Positions 24,885-32,872 of a stretch of DNA of 32,975 bases are shown here, in pieces; within the stretch, counting starts at the first letter, position 1; the number at the start of each line of letters is the position of its first letter. The translations under genes and the position numbers were made by a program. Source of the DNA: Acidobacteriota bacterium (GTDB lineage Bacteria > Acidobacteriota > UBA6911 > RPQK01 > DATIPO01); NCBI GenBank assembly GCA_035471785.1, contig DATIPQ010000053.1:1-32975 (forward strand), read 5' to 3'. Below the pieces are notes generated by a model. That model did not search any database. It had not been told where the DNA came from and saw only the letters and a program-made list of their open reading frames with translations.

Positions 24885-25439
24885 TTACTTGTCCAGTCCC
24901 AGCATGCGGCGGACGGCCTCTTCCATGCGCTCCAGGTTGTGCGGACTATACCCTTCGTAGCGCTTAAGCATGGTGTTGTCGTCGCCCAGCAGGCAGTTGG
25001 TAGGTGTGCCCTCCACCCGGAATGCTTTGCGCCAGGCATCGCTTTCCGTGCGCAGAATGGGGTGGCTGTAACCCCCCTTTTGGGCCCAGCGGGTCAACTG
25101 CCGGTTCTGCGCTGGATGGATGTTGATGGAGATGAGGGAGAAGCCGAAGTCGCGGTATTTCTCGTAGAGGCGCTTGAGAAAAGGAAGTTCTTGATTGCAG
25201 CCGACGCAGGAGGGGAAAAAGAAGTTGACCATGGTCACGCGCCCCTTGAGTTCCTCCAAGGAGCGCATTTCCCCCGTCAGGTCGGGCAGCTCGAAGGCCG
25301 GCAGTTCCGGCAGATCGATGGAAAGTTCAGCCTCGGCCTCGGCTCCCGAAGGAGCGACCGGGGCATCCTGCGCCAAGGCCCCCTGCGTGACTGCGAAGAT
25401 GGAAAGTAGCCCCACTGCGGTCGTGAAGATCTTGTACAT
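24885..25439 (-). CDS. exported thioredoxin-fold (TlpA/peroxiredoxin-like) protein
   Basis: A 184-aa protein. The signal peptide runs to ALAQDAP. A thioredoxin-like domain occupies about 45-180: MVNFFFPSCVGCNQELPFL holds the CxxC (C78, C81), and VEGTPTNCLL holds the cis-proline turn. The segment between (FGFSLISINIHPAQN) matches TlpA/ResA-type folds. It probably acts in the periplasm as a thiol-disulfide reductase. I prefer ATG 25439 with GGGAGG eight nt upstream; a GTG one codon earlier is possible. It is the first gene of the pair with the OsmC gene. The gap 25443-25623 holds no convincing gene or terminator. Confidence 0.9.
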   Translation of the reverse strand: MYKIFTTAVGLLSIFAVTQGALAQDAPVAPSGAEAEAELSIDLPELPAFELPDLTGEMRSLEELKGRVTMVNFFFPSCVGCNQELPFLKRLYEKYRDFGFSLISINIHPAQNRQLTRWAQKGGYSHPILRTESDAWRKAFRVEGTPTNCLLGDDNTMLKRYEGYSPHNLERMEEAVRRMLGLDK

Positions 25440-25623
25440 CACTCAATCCTCCCAACCTGTAAGAATACCTATTTTTTCGCCGCATGCAATCCCTTTGGCG
25501 GGCCTTGGCCCACTTCCGGCCCAAAAAAATAGCGAGCAGCCTCATACCGCCGAGAGCCATTAGGCCTTCAGCGCGGTCGCTGGAACTTGAACCGTGTGTG
25601 AACGTGTCGGCCACCTCGTGGCC

Positions 25624-26421
25624 CTAGCGGATGTGCAGGTCGTCTTCCAGGGTGAAGCTATACTCTGTGCCCTTCTTGATCTTGTAGGCAGGGCCCCCGC
25701 GGCCGCCATAAATCTGGCGGGTCAGCAGCAGGGCGCCGCCCACTTGGGCTCCAGTGGCGATGGCGGCCTTTCCCAGCGAGGGGTTGACGCGGCGGCCGCA
25801 TCCGCCGAACCTTGGGCGGTTACTGGCCTCCAGCGCTCGACCGGCCACCACGCCGGCGACGCCCACTCCCGTGAGAAACTTCTTCCAGAATCCCGAGCCT
25901 TTCTTCTTGGCTTCGGCCTTGAGCGGCTCGGTGTAGACCGGCTGCCAGTCATGGCCCAACTTCAAGTCGGTGAGTTCGATGGCCAGCCTGCTGTTGGACG
26001 GATCACGATAGATTTCCCCCCGGACGGGCGTACCCCTGGGTGCGACCAGTTGCTTATCGGCCTTCAGATCCTCGGCTAAGGCGGCCTGGAAGAAGGTACC
26101 TCGATCTCCGAACTCGAGTTCTTCGTCGAATTCGATGGCCACGTTCGATCCGCTGGGGATGACGAAGGCCGACGGGGCACCGGCGGGGGCCGGCGCAACA
26201 GCCTGAGAAGCGGCGGCGGTCGGGCGCGGAGCCGGCGGGATCAAGTCAGGCTGGGGTTCGTAGTAGGGGGTATTGGGAACGATTACCGGCGCCTTCTCGT
26301 CTTCACTTTGAGCCAGGGCAAAGCTCATCGGGAAGGCGGCCAGCAAGGGGATGAGGAGCAGCCACCAAACGGCTGTTCCCCGGAGACGATGCGAGTTCGA
26401 TAGCGAAAGCGACAAGTTCAC
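25624..26421 (-). CDS. exported hypothetical protein with Pro/Ala-rich linker
   Basis: A 265-aa protein. The GTG at 26421 follows GGAGGT at seven nt; an earlier ATG would add 17 residues. The signal region has a long hydrophobic stretch (VWWLLLIPLLAAFPMSFALAQ). A Pro/Ala-rich linker leads to a beta-rich domain from about residue 105. It begins FVIPSGSNVAIEFDEEL and contains APRGTPVRGEIY and LAIELTDLKLG. This is the same style as the 28856-29383 protein: a value pinned by a proline, a size-setting strand, then a GEI strand. A Gly-rich C-terminus (GVGVAGVVAG, GGCGRR) suggests a glycine-zipper-like segment. The function is unknown. Confidence 0.75.
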   Translation of the reverse strand: MNLSLSLSNSHRLRGTAVWWLLLIPLLAAFPMSFALAQSEDEKAPVIVPNTPYYEPQPDLIPPAPRPTAAASQAVAPAPAGAPSAFVIPSGSNVAIEFDEELEFGDRGTFFQAALAEDLKADKQLVAPRGTPVRGEIYRDPSNSRLAIELTDLKLGHDWQPVYTEPLKAEAKKKGSGFWKKFLTGVGVAGVVAGRALEASNRPRFGGCGRRVNPSLGKAAIATGAQVGGALLLTRQIYGGRGGPAYKIKKGTEYSFTLEDDLHIR

Positions 26422-26584
26422 GGTTACGACCTCCGAGTCTGGTTGCTTCTTCTTTATTACGATGCATGTCACGACCTATCGGTTCATCCTTTCGGACGAT
26501 CGGCGGCTTCCCAAATCGGTCGATTTTTGTTATTGATTCAGTGCCTCCTGCATAGCTTGCAGAGGGGCCGGGAGCAAGGAGTTC

Positions 26585-27775
26585 ATGGCCAAATCCGGCG
26601 GCAGAGTTCTGTTCATTGACGATGACGAGGGCATCCTCTTCGCGGCCGAAATCCTGCTCAAACGGCAAGTCGAGCGTATCCGCACGGAAAGCCTCCCCGA
26701 GCGTATTCCGCAGATTCTGGACGAAGAGACCTTCGACGCCATTTTCCTGGACATGAACTTCACGGGCGGCACCACGAGCGGCAAGGAAGGATTCCAGTGG
26801 CTCAAGACCATCCTGGAAATCAACCCTGATGCGGTGGTGATTCTGATGACCGCCTTCGGCGACGTCGAAATGGCGGTCCGGGCCATCAAGGAGGGCGCCA
26901 CCGACTTCATTCTCAAGCCCTGGCAGAACGAGAAGCTGATCGCCTCGGTTGAGAGCGCGGTGGCCCGGGGACGTCCCCGGCGCGAACGCAAGCGGCGCAA
27001 CGAGAAAGGAGGCGAAGCCGACCGGGACTTCGAGCAGGAGCTGAGTTACGCCGCAGCCGTGCAGCGGCGCCTGCTGCCCCAAAAGTTTCCCCATCTGGAA
27101 ACTTTGGAAAGCGCCGCGGTGTGCTTTCCGGCCAGCGGCGTGGGGGGCGACTACTACGACTTCATCGGACTCGACAACGAACGCCTGGGCATCGCCCTGG
27201 GGGACGTCTCCGGCAAGGGCGTCTCGGCGGCCTTGCTGATGGCTTCGTTGCAGGGGTGCCTGCAGAGCTACGCTCCCCAGCACGTCGATTCGCTGGACGC
27301 CATGATGGCTGACGTCAACCGGCTGATCACCACCTCGACCGACTCCAGCCGCTTCGTCACCTTCTTCTACGGACTCTACGACGACTACCGCCGTCAGTTG
27401 ACCTACGTCAACGCCGGGCACCTTCCTCCCATGGTCCTGCGCCGCGGCTACAATCCCGAACTCGAGGAGAAAGGGCTGGAGCGGCTTCAGGCGGGAGGCA
27501 CCGTGCTGGGGGTCTTCGCCAACGCGGCCTATCAGAAAGGCGTGTGCCAGCTCTTTCCGGGGGACATGGTAGTGTTTTTCACCGACGGAATCACCGAGGC
27601 CATGAACAGCAGCGAGGACGAATTCGGGGAGGAGCGTCTGCGCCAGGTGCTGCGCCGCAACTTCGACAAGCCGCTGCAGGAGGTCATCGACAGCGTCATC
27701 GAAGCGGTCCACGAGTTCTCGGGCACCGAGCATCAACGCGACGACCTCACCCTGATTCTCACCCGGGTGCTTTGA
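26585..27775 (+). CDS. response regulator with SpoIIE/RsbU-type PP2C phosphatase output
   Basis: A 396-aa protein. Residues 6-125 form a receiver domain with the acidic pocket D12-D14, phosphoacceptor D56 in FLDMNF, T89 and K111. The stretch TAFGDVEMAVRAIKEGATDF is close to NtrC-class receivers. A charged linker (about 127-150) leads to a PP2C SpoIIE domain (about 155-396). It shows VGGDYYDF (D189), GDVSGKGVSAAL (D207), NAGHLPP, FFTDGITEA and RDDLTLIL, so all metal ligands appear intact. Phosphorylation of D56 likely controls Ser/Thr phosphatase activity, as in partner-switching pathways that act on anti-anti-sigma factors. No histidine kinase or anti-sigma gene lies in the window. An SD (AAGGAG) is close to the ATG. 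Confidence 0.94.
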   Translation: MAKSGGRVLFIDDDEGILFAAEILLKRQVERIRTESLPERIPQILDEETFDAIFLDMNFTGGTTSGKEGFQWLKTILEINPDAVVILMTAFGDVEMAVRAIKEGATDFILKPWQNEKLIASVESAVARGRPRRERKRRNEKGGEADRDFEQELSYAAAVQRRLLPQKFPHLETLESAAVCFPASGVGGDYYDFIGLDNERLGIALGDVSGKGVSAALLMASLQGCLQSYAPQHVDSLDAMMADVNRLITTSTDSSRFVTFFYGLYDDYRRQLTYVNAGHLPPMVLRRGYNPELEEKGLERLQAGGTVLGVFANAAYQKGVCQLFPGDMVVFFTDGITEAMNSSEDEFGEERLRQVLRRNFDKPLQEVIDSVIEAVHEFSGTEHQRDDLTLILTRVL

Positions 27776-27793
27776 TTCCGCAGCCGTTGCTGC

Positions 27794-28390
27794 TCAGAAG
27801 TCGAAGTTGCCTTCCCGTACGAACTCCGAGACGGCCTTGCGTCCGCTGGGTTTCTCCCGCTCCCGCAGCTTCTCGGGAAGTTCCTCGGCCGGCGCCGGAT
27901 GACCCACGGCGATCATGCACTCCACCTGAAAGTCTTCGGGGACGCCCAGTTCTTCGACCGCCTTGTCCTTGTCGAAGCCCGCCATGGCATGGGCGGCCAA
28001 TCCCATGCGGGTGGCCTGCAGGGCCAGGTTCTGCCAGGCTGAGCCGGCGTCCAGGGAGTGACTGGCGTTGGGTTTATCGTTGCGCTCAAAACGGCGTGAC
28101 GAAAGAAGCACCAGCAGGACCCCCGCCTTGGCGCACCATGCCTGATTGCCTTCCGCCAAGAGCGAAAAGAAGCGCTCCCAGTGAGGGCTCTGGCGATGGG
28201 CGTAAAGGAAGCGCCAGGGCTGCTCGTTATAGCAGGAGGGAGCCCAGCGGGCCGCCTCGAAAAGGGTCGTCAGGTCGTCTTGGCTGACCGGCCGGCCGCT
28301 GAAGGAGCGCGGCGACCAGCGCTCTACCAAGAGGGATTCGATCTCTTTATCGGGTTGCCGGTACCGGCGGACTGCTTTGCCTTGAATCAT
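27794..28390 (-). CDS. nitroreductase family protein
   Basis: A 198-aa FMN-dependent NAD(P)H oxidoreductase. The family start VERWSPRSFSGRPVSQDDL is followed by ARWAPSCYNEQPWRFLYA, an FMN-binding segment. Later come DAGSAWQNLALQATRMGL and MIAVGHPA near the C-terminus. All blocks of a minimal nitroreductase are present. Substrates (nitro compounds, quinones or enones) cannot be told from sequence. It starts 7 nt after the arfB stop with GAGGAA upstream, so the two are co-transcribed. It is convergent with the phosphatase gene, 18 nt apart. Confidence 0.9.
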   Translation of the reverse strand: MIQGKAVRRYRQPDKEIESLLVERWSPRSFSGRPVSQDDLTTLFEAARWAPSCYNEQPWRFLYAHRQSPHWERFFSLLAEGNQAWCAKAGVLLVLLSSRRFERNDKPNASHSLDAGSAWQNLALQATRMGLAAHAMAGFDKDKAVEELGVPEDFQVECMIAVGHPAPAEELPEKLREREKPSGRKAVSEFVREGNFDF

Positions 28391-28397
28391 CGGTTCC

Positions 28398-28814
28398 TCA
28401 TGGGTTGGGATTCTGCCGCAGCTTCTTGATCTCGGCGCGGCGGGACTTCTCTTTCAGCCGTCTTTCCTGAGCCGCCTTGCTGATGCGGGTCTTCTTGCGC
28501 GGCTTGCGCTTCTTGAGGGCGGCGGCCATGAGATTGGCGAAGCGGACGAGGGCGGCCTGACGGTTGGCGTGCTGGCTGCGGTGCTCTTGACTCTCGATCA
28601 GCAGCAGGCCTTCCTTGCTGATGCGGTTGCCCAGCCGGTGACGGATGCGCTTGCGCTGGGCATCGCTCAGAGACGAGGAGGCTTCAACGTCGAAGGACAG
28701 GGTCATCTTAGTGCTGACCTTGTTGACGTTTTGGCCCCCCGGCCCCCCGCTTCGAGAGGCCTTGAAGCTGATCTCGCTTTCGGGGATGCTCAGATTGGAG
28801 TTGATCTCGATCAT
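28398..28814 (-). CDS. arfB: alternative ribosome-rescue factor ArfB (peptidyl-tRNA hydrolase)
   Basis: A 138-aa protein of the YaeJ/ICT1 type. The catalytic GGQ motif is SGGPGGQNVNKVSTK, with G26-G27-Q28. The C-terminal tail is rich in Lys and Arg (KKRKPRKKTRISKAAQERR), which in this family inserts into the empty mRNA channel of stalled ribosomes. It hydrolyses peptidyl-tRNA on non-stop complexes. Length is typical of ArfB and too short for RF1/RF2. It is divergent from the exported 175-aa gene. Confidence 0.94.
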   Translation of the reverse strand: MIEINSNLSIPESEISFKASRSGGPGGQNVNKVSTKMTLSFDVEASSSLSDAQRKRIRHRLGNRISKEGLLLIESQEHRSQHANRQAALVRFANLMAAALKKRKPRKKTRISKAAQERRLKEKSRRAEIKKLRQNPNP

Positions 28815-28855
28815 GGCCTGAACCCGCTGAAAAGGAAATTCCTCTAAAATCTCTA

Positions 28856-29383
28856 ATGATGTGTATCAAGGTCCTAGGTTGCGTCCCCCTGCTCTCATTG
28901 CTGCTGACTCCGGCGCCCGCATGGGTGCAGCCCCACAAGGCCACCATACCGCAAGGAACCGAGCTCTTCGTCCGCCTGGGGCGGGAGTTGGACAGCAGCA
29001 AACTGAGGGCGGAGGAGCGCTTTTACGGCGAAGTGACGGTTCCCGTCACGGTCGACGACCGCGTCGTGATCCCCCCCGGATCGCAGATTCTGGGACGCGT
29101 CACCCTGCTGGGCGAAAAGGCCGGTGACTTCCGCATCGCGGTGGACTGCGAGACCCTGATCCTGCCCGACAACCGCCGCTTCCAGCTTTCGGCCGCTATC
29201 CAATCCAAAGAAGGTCCCCTGGCCGAGGAATCCGAAGGAGAAGATCCCATCGTGGACGCCGGAGATGTGATAAGCGAAGGGTTGAAGGCCTTCTTCGGCC
29301 TCTTCGAGAAAAACGTCGTGGTCTTCGAGAAGGACTCCATCATCACCATCACGCTGGGCCGCGACATGATCATGTCGCCCTAG
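28856..29383 (+). CDS. exported hypothetical protein
   Basis: A 175-aa protein with a signal peptide (VLGCVPLLSLLLTPAPAW). The mature part is beta-rich: IPQGTELFVRLGRELDSSKL, then GEVTVPVTVDDRVVIPPGSQILGRV, then FRIAVDCETLILPDNRRF. It resembles the domain in the 25624-26421 protein, with an IPxG start and a following GRV/GEI strand, but lacks its linker. I cannot name the family. ATGs at 28856 and 28859 are both possible. TAAAAT (28845-28850) lies just upstream and no SD is visible. Confidence 0.75.
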   Translation: MMCIKVLGCVPLLSLLLTPAPAWVQPHKATIPQGTELFVRLGRELDSSKLRAEERFYGEVTVPVTVDDRVVIPPGSQILGRVTLLGEKAGDFRIAVDCETLILPDNRRFQLSAAIQSKEGPLAEESEGEDPIVDAGDVISEGLKAFFGLFEKNVVVFEKDSIITITLGRDMIMSP

Positions 29384-29427
29384 CCGTTCCTTTAACTGCT
29401 GAACGCAAATTCGAGTAGCATAACCGG

Positions 29428-31254
29428 ATGGATGGGCAGATCGTCTTGCAGGACTACCCCAGCGGGGAGTGGCTGCTTTTCACCCCTCTAGGCAAGCGCT
29501 CGATTTGGCGTCCCCGGCAGGTGCCGGCGGGACTGGAGGAGGCCGAAAGGGAAGTGGAAGCCCAGGGCTGCTTCGCCGTGGTGCTGCTGGCCTTCGAGTG
29601 CGCCAGCGGCTTCGACAGCGCCTTTCCTGTCCGCCCAGCGGGTCTTTTGCCCGCCGGCCACGTCATTTTCTGCGACCCTCCGCGTCGTGTCGGCTGGGAG
29701 GAGGTTAAGGCCGAGGACGCGCCTGTCCGGCTGCACTGGGAGCCGGCCCTGGACCGGGATGCCTACCGGCGGAAAGTGGGGGAGGTGCAGCGCGCCATCG
29801 CCGAGGGAGAAGCCTATCAGGTCAACTTGACCTTCCCTCTGCGGACCCGCTTCAGCGGCTCTCCACGCCACCTCTTCGCGGCCATGGCGCAGGCTCAGCA
29901 AGCCTCTTGCTGCGCCTTCGTGGAAGAGCGCGAATGGGCCGTGTGCAGCGCATCGCCCGAACTCTTCTTGTGGCGTCACGGCCAGCGCGTCCTCACCCGT
30001 CCCATGAAGGGAACGGCGGCTCGCGGACGCACCTCGGGCGAAGATCAGCGGCAGTCCGAATGGCTGCTGGCCTCCGAGAAAAACCGGGCCGAGAACCTGA
30101 TGATCGTGGACATGATGCGCAACGATCTGGGACGGGTGGCCCAAACCGGCAGCGTCGAGGTGGAGGAGTTGTTCCGCAGCGAGCGCTATCCCACCCTGTG
30201 GCAGATGACGTCGTCGGTTTCGGCACGTACCCGGGCCAGCACCGCCCAACTGCTGTCGGCGGCCTTTCCTCCGGCTTCCATTACCGGGGCGCCCAAGGTT
30301 GCCGCTTGCCGCTTGATCGACCGGCTGGAAGATCACAACCGCGGCATCTACACCGGCTGCATCGGCTATCTGGGTCCCGGACGGCGGGCTCAGTTCAACG
30401 TGGCCATCCGCACCGTCACCATCGACCGCCTGAGCGGGCAAGCCGTCTACGGAGTGGGCAGCGGCATCGTGGCCGACTCCGATGCCGATTCCGAGTACCG
30501 GGAATGCCTGCTCAAAGCCGAGGTGCTGACCAAAGAGCGTCCTGACTTCGAGCTTTTGGAGACGCTCTTGTGGCGCCGCGGCAAGGTCTTTCTGCTTCAG
30601 GAACACCTCGACCGCATGGCCGATTCGGCCCGCTACTTCGGCTATCCCATGCGGCGACGGGAGGTCGTGGACGTCCTGCGCGAGACTTGCCGGCAACTCC
30701 CGGATGCTCCTCACCGGCTGCGCTTGCTGCTCGACCGGCGGGGAAGCGCGCATTGCCAGGCCTCGCCGTTGGCCGCCAGAGAGATCAAGCGTCCCCTGAG
30801 GATCGCCCTGGCCCGGCACCCCGTGGACGAGGACGATCCTTTCCTCTTCCACAAGACCACCTGCCGTCAGGTCTATCAGCGGGCTTTGCAGGCCCATCCG
30901 CAATGCGACGACGTCATCCTCTTCAACCGGCGGGGAGAACTGACCGAATCGGCCAAGGGCAATCTGCTGGTGCGCCGCGGCGGTGTTTGGATGACGCCCC
31001 CCGTCGAGTGCGGACTGCTGGCGGGTACCATGAGAGAGCGCTTGCTGGCCCGTGGCGCCATCCGCCAGGGCGTCCTGCGGGTGCAGGACCTGCCGGCCGA
31101 CGACGGCGACCTGCGGATCATCAATTCGGTAGGAGGCATCTTGCGGGTGGAACGAGTGCCGCCAAACCTCAATCGAACTCTCGGAAAAGCAGTTGACGGG
31201 CCAGGGGGATGGGAAGCGAGCCTTGAGAGAGCAGCCGGTCGTGGAACTCCCTGA
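29428..31254 (+). CDS. pabBC: aminodeoxychorismate synthase component I / aminodeoxychorismate lyase fusion
   Basis: A 608-aa fusion. Residues about 100-370 are a chorismate-binding domain: GEAYQVNLTFPL, then SASPELF, then RPMKGTAARG with K194. That Lys marks PabB rather than TrpE. Next come NLMIVDMMRNDLGRVA and FPPASITGAPKVAA. Residues about 375-600 are an aminotransferase class IV (PabC) domain with the PLP lysine K476 in FHKTTCRQVYQ, followed by ELTESAKGNLLV. Together they convert chorismate to p-aminobenzoate for folate, given a glutaminase (PabA) elsewhere. TAGCAT lies 6 nt before the ATG and there is no SD. The 3' end overlaps the convergent DUF885 gene by 86 nt. Confidence 0.93.
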   Translation: MDGQIVLQDYPSGEWLLFTPLGKRSIWRPRQVPAGLEEAEREVEAQGCFAVVLLAFECASGFDSAFPVRPAGLLPAGHVIFCDPPRRVGWEEVKAEDAPVRLHWEPALDRDAYRRKVGEVQRAIAEGEAYQVNLTFPLRTRFSGSPRHLFAAMAQAQQASCCAFVEEREWAVCSASPELFLWRHGQRVLTRPMKGTAARGRTSGEDQRQSEWLLASEKNRAENLMIVDMMRNDLGRVAQTGSVEVEELFRSERYPTLWQMTSSVSARTRASTAQLLSAAFPPASITGAPKVAACRLIDRLEDHNRGIYTGCIGYLGPGRRAQFNVAIRTVTIDRLSGQAVYGVGSGIVADSDADSEYRECLLKAEVLTKERPDFELLETLLWRRGKVFLLQEHLDRMADSARYFGYPMRRREVVDVLRETCRQLPDAPHRLRLLLDRRGSAHCQASPLAAREIKRPLRIALARHPVDEDDPFLFHKTTCRQVYQRALQAHPQCDDVILFNRRGELTESAKGNLLVRRGGVWMTPPVECGLLAGTMRERLLARGAIRQGVLRVQDLPADDGDLRIINSVGGILRVERVPPNLNRTLGKAVDGPGGWEASLERAAGRGTP

Positions 31255-32872
31255 GGCTGAAGCGCTCGCCCTTGCGCTGCCGGTATTCGCGCCTCATCTT
31301 CATCAACTCCTGAAATCCCACCAGGTAGGAGATCACGTAGGTGGGGCGCTGCACGTAGATGTTGACTTCCCCGGCGCTGGCCTCTTCCTCGAAGAGCACC
31401 TGCTCGACCAGGAACCGCCGCGCATCCTCATAGCTGATCTGGCCCGTATGCAGCTTGACGTCGAGGATGACCCGGGCCGCCCTCCACAGGCGCAGGCGCA
31501 GTTGGGTCAGCCGGGTGGGCAGCGGATCGCGGAAAAAGCCGGTTTCATAGGCCAGCTCTTCGCAATAGAGTCCCCATCCCTCGGAGAAGACCGGCGAGGA
31601 GTAGATCTTGCGCAACAGGCGCGGATTCTGCTGGGCCTTGAGGGCTTGCACGTGATGCCCGGGATAGGCTTCGTGGGGTGCGATGACGCTGATCCAGGTG
31701 TAGTCGTGGTGGCGCAGCACTTCCTCGGCCTCCTCGTCGCTCAGCGAGGGGTCGATGGGATGGAGCAGCAGGTAACCTGTCTTTTCGTCCTCGAAAGGAG
31801 CGGGTCTGCGGAAAGTGCCGAAGGGCGAAAACGCCCTCTGGGAGGGAGGGGTGTCGAGACAGCGGACCTGCTCTCTTAGGGGCAGCGACACCAGGTAATG
31901 CTCGCGCACGTGGCCCCGGCTGCGCTGGATTTCGCTGCAGTAGGCGTCCAGCAGGCGGCTGCGGGGCGGATGGAGACGGCGCAGGTCCTGAGTGATCTCC
32001 TGCCAGGTCTTGTCGGGATCGATTTGGCTTGCAACCTGGCGCAGTTGGGCCAGCGTCTCGTCAAAGGCTTGTTGACCCAGCTCCAGGAGCTGGTCGGCGT
32101 CCAGGTCGAGCAGGTGGCGCCGCCGCAGATAGAAGTCGTACATCTCGCGTCCGACGGCCAGCTCGCCCTGGGAACGGGGCAGCAGCTCGCTTTCCAGGAA
32201 GGCGGCGTAGTCGCTGAGCGCTTCGGCGGCCCCAAGGCCGGCCTCGTTCAGTTGATCCTGATAGCTGGGAGCCCGGCGGGCGAAGGCGGCGATGGAGTCG
32301 CGGTAGAAGGGAAGCACCGAGCGGGCCGTCCGGATGGCCATCTGAGTCAACAGACGAGGCGGATTGTCAAGGTTCTTTTTGCCGTCTTCCACAACCCGGG
32401 GGACTTCCTGCAAGCGCGAAAGAAGCTGAGGGGCGCGGCTCAGCGGAGGGGCGTGACGCGAAACCACCAGGCTCTGAAGGGCCTGGAAGGGAACGTAACG
32501 CAAGGGATCGCGCCGCCACAGCTCAAGCTCTTCCATTTCCGCCAGTCGCACGTCGATTTCGGAAAGGATCAAGGTCTGGTCGACGCGCTGATCGATGCTG
32601 AGAGAGGAAGGCGATATGTCCTGGAAGCGCACTTGAAACTGGCGCAGGCGCTCGGCCTGAGCCTGCAAGTCCTGCTGCGAGGTGGGCGCCAAGGCATGGT
32701 CGAAGAGGTGAATGCCCTGAGAGGTGGCGGTCTCGGGATGAATCTCCCAAAAATAGTCGACATAAAGGCGCACCAACCGGTCCAGCCGCTCGTCGGCTGA
32801 AGGACCCAGGCAGCCCGGAACCGTTGCCAATAAACCAATCAGCGCCCACCGGCCAAGATCGAGAGTCCTCAT
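31169..32872 (-). CDS. DUF885 family putative zinc peptidase, lipoprotein
   Basis: A 567-aa protein. The N-terminus has a short hydrophobic segment ending ATVPGC, a possible lipobox, so it may be a lipoprotein. The rest is DUF885: ETATSQGIHLFDH early on, then HEAYPGHHVQ with H400, E401 and H406, the zinc-site motif of the family. Beyond it are SSPVFSEGWGLYCEELAYETGFF and a C-terminal VNIYVQRPTYVISYLVGFQELMKMR, here cited as VQRPTYVISYLVGFQE. The family consists of all-helical M32/M2-like carboxypeptidases of unclear substrate. AATACT lies 6 nt before the ATG; no SD. Positions 32873-32975 show nothing else. Confidence 0.9.
   Translation of the reverse strand: MRTLDLGRWALIGLLATVPGCLGPSADERLDRLVRLYVDYFWEIHPETATSQGIHLFDHALAPTSQQDLQAQAERLRQFQVRFQDISPSSLSIDQRVDQTLILSEIDVRLAEMEELELWRRDPLRYVPFQALQSLVVSRHAPPLSRAPQLLSRLQEVPRVVEDGKKNLDNPPRLLTQMAIRTARSVLPFYRDSIAAFARRAPSYQDQLNEAGLGAAEALSDYAAFLESELLPRSQGELAVGREMYDFYLRRRHLLDLDADQLLELGQQAFDETLAQLRQVASQIDPDKTWQEITQDLRRLHPPRSRLLDAYCSEIQRSRGHVREHYLVSLPLREQVRCLDTPPSQRAFSPFGTFRRPAPFEDEKTGYLLLHPIDPSLSDEEAEEVLRHHDYTWISVIAPHEAYPGHHVQALKAQQNPRLLRKIYSSPVFSEGWGLYCEELAYETGFFRDPLPTRLTQLRLRLWRAARVILDVKLHTGQISYEDARRFLVEQVLFEEEASAGEVNIYVQRPTYVISYLVGFQELMKMRREYRQRKGERFSLREFHDRLLSQGSLPIPLARQLLFREFD

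Noticed and set aside
25327-25614. 95-aa minus-strand frame covering the tlpA upstream gap
   Set aside because: It overlaps the start of the thioredoxin-fold gene in another frame, with low-complexity basic sequence and no ribosome site. The A/T run at 25524-25530 has no convincing hairpin before it.
27776-27793. GCAGC-CGTT-GCTGC hairpin between convergent phosphatase and nitroreductase genes
   Set aside because: Only five base pairs and no T run on either strand, so not a credible intrinsic terminator.
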